From positions 306,330-370,329 of the forward strand of contig NZ_CAXHZC010000006.1 of assembly GCF_964021845.1 (NCBI RefSeq): 64,000 nucleotides of DNA, given 5' to 3'. A program made the position numbers and the translations under genes. The notes beneath the pieces are model-generated. The model made no database searches and had not been told where the DNA came from. It saw only the letters and a list, made by a program, of their open reading frames with translations. Of the stretch, positions 38,525 to 45,755 are shown piece after piece (positions within the stretch are counted from its first letter, which is position 1; every line of letters begins with the position of its first letter). This DNA is from Arcticibacterium sp964021845. GTDB taxonomy: Bacteria > Bacteroidota > Bacteroidia > Cytophagales > Spirosomataceae.

Positions 38525-41500
38525 TTAGGCTAGATAAGCCTTCGTTTCAGAATAGTTTTCGAAATCAACTTTCTGCAAATAATACTCATCAATAAAATGG
38601 TTAACCTCAGATTTATAGCGGTAAATATTATTTTCTATTTGTATGCTCTTGTTAATTTCATTTAGCTGATAGACACATTTATTAAACCTTGTTTCATTGA
38701 TATATACTGGTTTTGCGAGCAAATGAAGTATCTGTCCGATAGGATTAGTAAATCTAAAGTCGCTAAAATTCTTGCTAATAATATGTCGCATTAAGTCTTC
38801 AAGTATTACAAATGCCTCGTCAAAATCGAGTCTATCAATATTTTCCACAAACTCAATGGTATCTGGGATTCTTTGTTGCCCTTTAAACCAAAGTGAAAAC
38901 CGCTTTAATCCCTCTATGTCTCCCAAACTGACCAAAAAAATTGACGACTTTAATAGAAAAGCATTTGGCATCGTTGCATCAATATGCCCCTTTAAAAGTT
39001 TCACTATTTTACGTTTAAAAAACTGATGTGCGACCATTTCCTTAAGAATATCCCAATGCAAATCAAAATTCATGTCAAATTCGTTAAAAATAAAAGTGAA
39101 AACTCTAACATCACCCCCTAACTTAAGATAGATGCTAAGCATGTTGGCAAGGCCAAAATTTTCACTTGAACGATACTTTTTAATGCATTGAGCAATCGAT
39201 TCTGTTGACTCAGTTATTTTCAATTCTTCACACCACGAAACATGGTTCTGTAAAACATCATATGGAAGATCCAAAAATTTAAGATTATCTAAAAATTGAA
39301 TCAAGACAGCTTCCTTTCCTTGGAGACGAATGACTTTTTCAGTAATCGTTTCTTCTGGCTCCTCATTTACACTTTTGATGTTTGATTCTAGGTCAAAGCT
39401 AAGCATCTCCAATTGTTTAACTTTTGGAACATTAATATTCAATTTTTTAAAAAATATGGAATAATATAATTCCCTCTTTCTGACAGAAAAATGACCCTTT
39501 TCCTTTTCAGTAATCGCGGTTCTAAAGTCAACCATACTTTTCGCCTTATTACACCATTCTTGAACATAATTGAAGCATTTTAATGGAATCTCATTATCAA
39601 CCATATCGCTCAATTCTCCAATAACATACCAATTCCAGCCTTCTGATTTAGAAGCAAACCAATTATGTACTTCCTCTTGGGTTAAAACTTCATTTTCTAC
39701 TCCCTGAAACCAATTATTCAAAAAGAAGGGAACCACGTTATTGTCGCACTCCTCCCAAGCCTCCATATACGAAAGAACCTCTGTTTGAGAAAGAGAGTTG
39801 CTGTCAAAAAAAACAAAAAAATCTAACGCTTTCTCCTTAAAAAGCACCTTGTCCATTAACAATTCATAATCTCTACTTTTTTTAATTTGTTCTATTTTTT
39901 TATAATCTGGTTCTACCGTGTAAATAAAATAGCTATTTGAAATATCATTTACTTTTTGCCTAAACTCCTCAGCCAGATTACGCCTCTCTACCCAATTCAT
40001 ATAATTAATTAAACTCCAAATCTCAGAATCGGAAAATGAATTCTTTTTGTATTGGTCAATGATAGTTTTAAGAAGACTGTCATCAATTAACAAACCTAAC
40101 AATAGCTTAATTCTATAGTCCTTATTCACTTCCCATAGTTGCCAAAATGCTCTATCGTTGGTTCTGGTAGCAACAAAAAACTCTATTAAAGAACCTAAAT
40201 ATTTCCTTAGTTTTTCCGGTTTTGAGGTTGTCAATAGAAGTAAGACCTTTTCATATAAAAATTTGTCATTTTGATATGCCTTAATTAAATTTTCTAAAAA
40301 CTTATCAAAAAAACTCTCATTACTATAGAATTTCTCAACAAATATGGATTTACGCTCCAAAACATCATCTATGTTATTAATTAGATAATCCAGTATTCGA
40401 TGAATGTTGCTAAGCTTTTCAAATTGTAATAATCCTTTTTGAAAATGGCTGCCATATCCGACAACCGAATTCTGCATAGAGTTATACCTATCAAGGTCTT
40501 GGACTTTGTTCAAGTAAATATCAATAAATTCTTCAAAGCGATTTGAACAATTAAGATAAGCCAACACCTTGTCTATAAATCTAAAATCCTTAGTCTTATC
40601 AATAAGCACTAGAGAGAGCTCTTCTATACTTTCTTCACTTATTTTCAATTTCCTTAAGACATCAAAGCATAAACTTTTCGTATACTCGGAAACTAAATCA
40701 TCTTTAAGGATTTTAAAAAATACTATTGCCAGTTCTTCAGAGTCTAACCATTCTGCTTTACGTTCAATGTGCAGTAAACAATGAAGTGCTTCGTTTCTAA
40801 CCTCCTCCTTTGATTCTTTAATAAGCTCAAGTAAAAAATCAAATGCCTCTTCATTTTCATCAATTTCAACAAATTGAGACAGTTTATAGGTGTCAATTTC
40901 ATTTTTTCTATAAATCCTTTCTGGATTAGACACAATCCTTTTAAAGATTTCGAAACGTAGCCCAACTGGAATGAACTTATATTCAATGCTGTTTAGAATT
41001 GAAGAGTCTTTATTGCTTATACCTAGAAGAAGCTCTTTTAAATCTTTAGTTCCTGCTGCTAGTAATTCTATAAGAATCCCTATAGTATTGTACCACTTCG
41101 GTTTAAAAACAACAAAGTCAGGCTTAAAGGATATAAGCTCCATTAAACTAGCATAAGACTTATGGGATAGAATCTCTGCGGTTAAATATTCCTGGAATAC
41201 ATTATGTTTAAAAAACACATTGGAATCGTCAAAATTGACGATGGAAATTTTTCTTAAAACTTCAATTTCCTTCATTCCAAAAACCTTCGTAAGGTTTTCC
41301 TTTGAAACCGCGTTAACCCCGTAAAGGCTAAAAGACAAAGCCAAATTACTTAAAACTCTTCTGTATTTCAGCTTTTCAAAATCCGATATGCGATACTTGA
41401 AAAAATCTTTTTCAAGGTGTAAGTCAAGAATCTGCTTTATCAACTCTATCCTAGTACTGGGTAAGTTCGTTGAATCCGCATTGTATAATTCTATAAGGTT

Positions 41501-42658
41501 GGTTAAATTAAAAGGGCTTGATATCCAATTCTGAATTTTTCGGTTTTCTATATATTCAAAAAACTTTGTAATTTCCTTTTCATTTGGAATAAAGTTGGAG
41601 ACATAGAGCCTTATCTCTTCTTTGGAGAATTCTGACAGAGTATAAATACTAAACTCTGTCAGAAGCGAAGAGCCTGCAATAAAGTTTGCTCTTGAAGATA
41701 TAACAATCTTGGCTTCTGGACAAGATTTTATAAAAGTGCCCAACCTACCAAGAAAGACTTCTCTTTCTTCTGTCTTAATTTCATCAAATCCATCTAAAAG
41801 GAGCAAGAGCTTATTTTGAGGAACTTTCCTCCAGTCTTCATAAAAATATTCCTTAAGCAAGGAATCAAAAGTTTCAGAAATATAGTTCTTCAATGAAATA
41901 AATATCGGATAAAATAGACCGCCTTCTAAAACCGAGAAATAATGAGCCGCAAATTCTAATTCTGTCGTTTTACCATAAGTAGCTTCGCTTTTAATAATTA
42001 TATAGTTAGAAATCCCTTCAATAGCTTCAATTATCGAATTTTCTATCCTTATCCCTATCTCATTGATTTTTGTTAACTGTCTTGGAATATAATTCTCTAA
42101 TTTGGGATAATTTCGTTTACTCGGCTGATGAAGTAACTTCTTTTGACTTTCTTGTCCATTAAAAGCTCTAGTGTAAATAGCAGGGAGAGCTCCCCTATCA
42201 AATATATCAAATACTATTTGTGGGAATCTTTTTAGAATCCGATTCAAAGAAACTTCATCCCAGACCAAAAATTCTATTTTGTAAGAAGCAAGTCTCTTTT
42301 CTAATTCCGATATCTTAGATTCATATGCCTCATTTACTTTTGAAGAAACGCAGATAATAAAAACCTTAGCTTCAGAAAAAAATTTACCCTCTTTAAACTT
42401 AACAACCGCCTCTTCTAAATCAGTCCCTGTAAAGGACTTCTTTCTTTTAGATTGTATAAAAACATACTTACCATCATCTGGGTCAAAGCCTCTTAAATCT
42501 ATACCATACTGTTCATGCCCTTGGCTAAGGTATTCTCTAATATTTGTTAGATTAGGATATTCTTCCACAAATATGTCCCGACAAAGCCTCTCAAACCTTT
42601 CCCAAGTTAATTCTTCAAATGGTAAGGTGTCGATAGTGGATTCAACTGGGTATTTCAT
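38525..42658 (-). CDS. Mrr-like nuclease / NACHT (STAND) NTPase, Avs/bNACHT-like anti-phage protein
   Basis: A 1377-residue protein. The frame opens 19 codons earlier, but the ATG at 42658 fits the domain start better. Residues about 10-150 form an Mrr-like restriction-endonuclease domain (FEELTWERFERLCRDIF, catalytic D54 in YGIDLRGF, Q69-x-K71 in FIQSKRKK). A NACHT NTPase lies at about 215-480: Walker A SEATYGKT (224-231, with Ser for the first Gly), Walker B LLLLLDGFDE (284-293) and IVISSR after it. The remaining ~850 residues are helical with HEAT-like phrases and no recognised domain, as in STAND sensor regions. The known family model is that the C-terminus senses a phage protein, the NTPase oligomerises and the nuclease cuts DNA. 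Sampled lines are 23-30% GC, against about 43% in one sampled permease line, suggesting acquisition. Flanking direct repeats support this. Confidence 0.85.
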   Translation of the reverse strand: MKYPVESTIDTLPFEELTWERFERLCRDIFVEEYPNLTNIREYLSQGHEQYGIDLRGFDPDDGKYVFIQSKRKKSFTGTDLEEAVVKFKEGKFFSEAKVFIICVSSKVNEAYESKISELEKRLASYKIEFLVWDEVSLNRILKRFPQIVFDIFDRGALPAIYTRAFNGQESQKKLLHQPSKRNYPKLENYIPRQLTKINEIGIRIENSIIEAIEGISNYIIIKSEATYGKTTELEFAAHYFSVLEGGLFYPIFISLKNYISETFDSLLKEYFYEDWRKVPQNKLLLLLDGFDEIKTEEREVFLGRLGTFIKSCPEAKIVISSRANFIAGSSLLTEFSIYTLSEFSKEEIRLYVSNFIPNEKEITKFFEYIENRKIQNWISSPFNLTNLIELYNADSTNLPSTRIELIKQILDLHLEKDFFKYRISDFEKLKYRRVLSNLALSFSLYGVNAVSKENLTKVFGMKEIEVLRKISIVNFDDSNVFFKHNVFQEYLTAEILSHKSYASLMELISFKPDFVVFKPKWYNTIGILIELLAAGTKDLKELLLGISNKDSSILNSIEYKFIPVGLRFEIFKRIVSNPERIYRKNEIDTYKLSQFVEIDENEEAFDFLLELIKESKEEVRNEALHCLLHIERKAEWLDSEELAIVFFKILKDDLVSEYTKSLCFDVLRKLKISEESIEELSLVLIDKTKDFRFIDKVLAYLNCSNRFEEFIDIYLNKVQDLDRYNSMQNSVVGYGSHFQKGLLQFEKLSNIHRILDYLINNIDDVLERKSIFVEKFYSNESFFDKFLENLIKAYQNDKFLYEKVLLLLTTSKPEKLRKYLGSLIEFFVATRTNDRAFWQLWEVNKDYRIKLLLGLLIDDSLLKTIIDQYKKNSFSDSEIWSLINYMNWVERRNLAEEFRQKVNDISNSYFIYTVEPDYKKIEQIKKSRDYELLMDKVLFKEKALDFFVFFDSNSLSQTEVLSYMEAWEECDNNVVPFFLNNWFQGVENEVLTQEEVHNWFASKSEGWNWYVIGELSDMVDNEIPLKCFNYVQEWCNKAKSMVDFRTAITEKEKGHFSVRKRELYYSIFFKKLNINVPKVKQLEMLSFDLESNIKSVNEEPEETITEKVIRLQGKEAVLIQFLDNLKFLDLPYDVLQNHVSWCEELKITESTESIAQCIKKYRSSENFGLANMLSIYLKLGGDVRVFTFIFNEFDMNFDLHWDILKEMVAHQFFKRKIVKLLKGHIDATMPNAFLLKSSIFLVSLGDIEGLKRFSLWFKGQQRIPDTIEFVENIDRLDFDEAFVILEDLMRHIISKNFSDFRFTNPIGQILHLLAKPVYINETRFNKCVYQLNEINKSIQIENNIYRYKSEVNHFIDEYYLQKVDFENYSETKAYLA

Positions 42659-42787
42659 ATTAATTGACCATTGTGTATAAAGATTAAATTTAAAGTAATA
42701 TTTGACAACCATCAAGTAGTTTAGTCATAGCTTAAAATGCTTAGCTGATAGTTCTAGTATGAGATACATTATAGCCAGGTTTCTTAT

Positions 42788-42813
42788 TCCTGTGGAGAGT
42801 TTGAAGGGGGAGT
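42788..42813 (+). repeat. 26-bp direct repeat, right copy
   Basis: Identical to 38475-38500. Here it is not part of a permease gene: upstream bases differ and the frame runs on two codons to a TAA. It marks the outer border of the NACHT-gene segment. Confidence 0.85.
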
Positions 42814-42868
42814 GTGATTAAGGCCAATTTCACGCATTAAAGACGACAACAGAACCCACTTTCCTTAG

Positions 42869-42942
42869 GAAAAGTGTAGCACCCCTACATTTATTCCTTT
42901 GAAAAAGTGTGGTGTCACACATTTATTCGTACGAAAAAGTGT
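42869..42942 (+). repeat. 32-bp tandem repeat (2.3 copies) made of alternating palindromes
   Basis: Units run 42869-42900 and 42901-42932, with a partial third at 42933-42942. Each has GAAAA(A)GTGT at the left and ACATTTATTC at the same offset on the right. The centres are dyads (GTGTAG-N5-CTACA and GTGTG-GTGT-CACAC), and the junctions are also dyads (TTCCTTAGGAA at the left end, TTCGTACGAA between units 2 and 3). It may be a protein-binding or recombination site. It lies between the NACHT segment and the DUF1080 gene. Confidence 0.65.
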
Positions 42943-43086
42943 AAACTAGAGAAAAAAATTAAAGCTTAATTATACACTCCTATTTAGAGAATTTATATCC
43001 AGTTAACATTATTTTTATTCTCTGTAATTAAAGACCTCCCTAAATTGTAGTAACTTTTACACTCAATATTCAACCCAATAACAATC

Positions 43087-43704
43087 ATGAAGAAAATACT
43101 CATCCTCCTTATTCTATTTACTCCTAATTTAACCAACGCTCAAAAAGGCTGGACATCACTTTTTGATGGAAAAACTTTTGATGGTTGGCAAATCAATGAA
43201 GATGACCCAAGCTGTTTTTCGATTGAAGATGGTGCAATAAAGGTAGCAGGAAAAAGAGCTCACATGTTTTATGATGGTACTGTTGCAAATCATGACTTCA
43301 AGAATTTTGAGCTAAAACTAAAGGCTAAGACTTTACCCGGCTCTAATTCCGGTATTTTCATCCATACTGCCTACCAAGCTACTGGCTGGCCATCAAAAGG
43401 ATACGAAATACAAGTAAACCAAACTCATACCGACTGGCGTAAAACGGGGAGCCTTTATGCCGTAGAAGACGTAAAAGAGAACTTTGCAAAAGACAATGTA
43501 TGGTATGAGTATCATGTAATTGTCAAAGACAAAAGAATCATCATTAAAATAGATGGGGAAGTAGCCGTAGATTATACAGAACCTGACGTTCTTCCAGATG
43601 ATAGAGGCACCAAAAGACTTAGCTCAGGAACCTTCGCCCTTCAAGGTCATGACCCTAAAAGCATTGCTTATTTTAAAGATATTAAAGTGAAGGTTTTGGA
43701 GTAA
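43087..43704 (+). CDS. DUF1080 (3-keto-disaccharide hydrolase-like) exported protein
   Basis: A 205-residue exported protein with a signal peptide (ends LTNAQ). The single domain is DUF1080/PF06439: GWTSLFDGKTFDGWQ at the start, then NFELKLKAKTLPGSNSGIF, YEIQVNQTHTDWRKTGSLY, WYEYHVIVKDKRI and SGTFALQGHDPKSIAYFKDI at the end. The fold is a concanavalin-like jelly roll, and characterised relatives hydrolyse 3-keto-glycosides. The gene stands alone on its strand and is convergent with the LytTR regulator gene. Confidence 0.88.
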   Translation: MKKILILLILFTPNLTNAQKGWTSLFDGKTFDGWQINEDDPSCFSIEDGAIKVAGKRAHMFYDGTVANHDFKNFELKLKAKTLPGSNSGIFIHTAYQATGWPSKGYEIQVNQTHTDWRKTGSLYAVEDVKENFAKDNVWYEYHVIVKDKRIIIKIDGEVAVDYTEPDVLPDDRGTKRLSSGTFALQGHDPKSIAYFKDIKVKVLE

Positions 43705-43737
43705 ATTTTTCTAATGCATATAAGACTCAATCTCCTC

Positions 43738-43765
43738 AGAAGGACTATGTAAATTCAGTCCTTCT
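43738..43765. terminator. Bidirectional hairpin between convergent genes
   Basis: A perfect 9-bp inverted repeat (AGAAGGACT ... AGTCCTTCT) with a 10-base loop. The right arm includes the stop codon region of the LytTR gene at 43755. On the + strand it is followed by TTAAAACC, a weak T tract. Position between convergent genes supports a shared terminator. Confidence 0.55.
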
Positions 43766-44492
43766 TTAAAACCTTATTTTTCAAGACTCTTTCATGCACA
43801 TTCTCCCGAAAACTTCGCCCTATCGGGATTCTGTGGCTTTCTATTAGCAGTTCATGGCTTTCCATGGTCTCTATCTTTGAAATAGCCACTAGGTAAGATT
43901 TATGAACCTTAATGAATTCTTTGGAATCAAGGTTCTCTTCTACGGTTTTTAGCGGCAATAGCGTCATGTAATTACCGACATCCGTATGAATAAGCACGTA
44001 GTTTTGCATAGATTTCACAAAGAGTATTCTATTAGCAAATATCTTTTCATATTTGCTCTCGCACTTTATAAAAAAGTAAGGTTCTTCCTCTATATTTTCT
44101 TTTGACTGCCCTTGAGAATTGTTTTTTAAATTGTAATACTCGTTTGCCTTACTTACTGCCTTAAAAAACCTGTTAAAGGTTATTGGTTTCAATAAATAAT
44201 CCATCACATCAAACTGAAACCCATCTAAAGCATAGTTAGAAAATGCAGTAGTAAGAATAACAATGGGCAAATCTGATTTCAACTGAAGAAAGTCTAGGCC
44301 CGTCATTAATGGCATTTCAATATCTAAAAAGATAATATCAATTTTCTCAGATTCTAAGACTTGATTAAGTTCTAAGGCGTTTTCACAGGTAGCAGCCAGC
44401 TCCAAATAGTCTACCACCTCCACGTATTTGGTGAGTACCTCTCTTGCCAAAGGCTCGTCATCCACCACCACACATTTAAGCTTATTTACCAT
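43755..44492 (-). CDS. LytTR-family response regulator
   Basis: A 245-residue regulator with a receiver domain (acidic pair DDE at about 11-13, phosphoacceptor D57 in IIFLDIEM, Lys in YLLKPI) and a LytTR DNA-binding domain (about 140-245; SKYEKIFANRILFVKSMQNYV, then FIKVHKSYLVAISKIE). Its start overlaps the end of the LytS-like kinase gene by 7 bases, so they are a coupled pair. The divergent neighbour is a TonB-type receptor gene, a plausible target. Confidence 0.93.
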   Translation of the reverse strand: MVNKLKCVVVDDEPLAREVLTKYVEVVDYLELAATCENALELNQVLESEKIDIIFLDIEMPLMTGLDFLQLKSDLPIVILTTAFSNYALDGFQFDVMDYLLKPITFNRFFKAVSKANEYYNLKNNSQGQSKENIEEEPYFFIKCESKYEKIFANRILFVKSMQNYVLIHTDVGNYMTLLPLKTVEENLDSKEFIKVHKSYLVAISKIETMESHELLIESHRIPIGRSFRENVHERVLKNKVLKKD

Positions 44493-45571
44493 TTGATATT
44501 AAGGTGTATTTTGAAAGAGTCAGCGTTTGAAACTACCTCTAAATAGTGCCTTTCAGGATAAATCAAATCTAACCTTCGTTTTACATTTTTCAATCCTATC
44601 CCGCTACATTCCTCTTCGCCTTTAATAGTTTTAGAGCCTTCGGCAACACTATTTCTAATGCTTAAATCTAACTCTCTTTCGTTAGCCAAAACCTGCATAC
44701 GAATATAGTTATTTTGTGCCCTCCCTTTTGAAACATGCTTAAAGGCATTTTCTACGAACGGAATTAAAATAAAAGGAGCTATCTTCCTTCCAGACAAACT
44801 GTCTCTTTGAATCTCAAACTTAAGTTCTGTATGCGTTTCGTCTAATCGCAGGCTTTCCAAATCAATAAAATTCTCCAAAAAATCTAGCTCCTTGGCTAGC
44901 TCAGTTTCTTCTTCATTACACTCATAAAGCTGATACCGCAGCATCCCAGAAAAATTAGCTAAAGACTCTGACGCCAAATCAGGATTTTTATGAATAAGGG
45001 CAAAAATGGAATTGATGGTGTTAAACAGAAAATGTGGATTGATTTGAGACTTCAAATATTTTAGTTCTGTTTCTAAATTTTCTTTTTGCAGCGTGAGCTG
45101 TTTCTTTTCTGCACTTAACCAATTCTTCCCCAGTTTTATACTCATGGCCAACGTCATACTTGCCAAAGTAGATGGTAGTGCATTAGTAAAAAATATACTC
45201 CAAAACTCGTCCGGTTGCTTTTTGAAAATTTCGTAAAAGCTTTGATTAGAGAAGTGAGCCACCATATAATAACCGCATGTGATAAAAGCGGTGCAGCTAA
45301 AAACCAATAAGAATAGGGCCAAAATGTAAGAACTGTACACTCTTTTATAAAGAAAATTCGGAATAAGGTAGTACAAGTTTACATAAACCCCAATGACCTG
45401 AAAAACGACATAAAAGTAAAGTTTGATAGAGTTTATAGAGCCCAAATAAGCAACAACATCCTCAAAGTTTCCGATATAAATGGAGGTCCAGGCCAGATGG
45501 TAAACCAGCCAAAACGGTAAATGATACAGCTTGTATTTGACCACCCAAGAAGTATTTGAAAATAAACTCAT
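44486..45571 (-). CDS. LytS-like membrane sensor histidine kinase
   Basis: A 361-residue kinase. The frame extends upstream to 45661, but the ATG at 45571 (MSLFSNTSWVVKYKLYHLPF) gives the normal family start. Four TM helices fall in about 15-145, a coiled coil follows (SAEKKQLTLQKENLETELKYLKSQ), and the His_kinase domain (PF06580) has H180 in QINPHFLFNTINSIFALI. The ATPase part shows PFILIPFVENAFKHV and GIGLKNVKRRLDLIYP. No extracellular sensor domain is present, so the signal is probably read in or near the membrane. It is transcribed with the LytTR gene downstream. Confidence 0.92.
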   Translation of the reverse strand: MSLFSNTSWVVKYKLYHLPFWLVYHLAWTSIYIGNFEDVVAYLGSINSIKLYFYVVFQVIGVYVNLYYLIPNFLYKRVYSSYILALFLLVFSCTAFITCGYYMVAHFSNQSFYEIFKKQPDEFWSIFFTNALPSTLASMTLAMSIKLGKNWLSAEKKQLTLQKENLETELKYLKSQINPHFLFNTINSIFALIHKNPDLASESLANFSGMLRYQLYECNEEETELAKELDFLENFIDLESLRLDETHTELKFEIQRDSLSGRKIAPFILIPFVENAFKHVSKGRAQNNYIRMQVLANERELDLSIRNSVAEGSKTIKGEEECSGIGLKNVKRRLDLIYPERHYLEVVSNADSFKIHLNIKW

Positions 45572-45755
45572 AAAACATGAATTTATGCATTCTTCTTCTA
45601 TTTCGAATTCAAAATTGACAAACTGCCCCAAATTCCTGACGAACAGCAAATTCAGAAACAAGTGTAATTTGTCAAGAATTGAACGCTATACATCAAGTCA
45701 ATAGCACAGTCAAGAAGCTTACACTTTTACTTTGAGCTAAACCTAAAAAGCTCGT

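Larger units (their letters stand above)
42659..43086. other. Intergenic region upstream of the NACHT gene
   Basis: This 428-base stretch holds the NACHT gene promoter region (leftward), the right copy of the 26-bp direct repeat and a 32-bp tandem repeat, described separately. No protein-coding frame is supported. The bases from 42761 to 42819 read as a short permease-like stub ending IPVESLKGECD-stop, but only the last eight or so residues resemble a permease. Confidence 0.5.

Noticed and set aside
42659..42715. 19-codon upstream extension of the NACHT gene
   Set aside because: The extension (MMVVKYYFKFNLYTQWSIN) has no family resemblance; the Mrr-like domain begins properly from the ATG at 42658.
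42869..42942. CRISPR array
   Set aside because: Only 2.3 contiguous repeat units with no spacers between them and no cas genes nearby.
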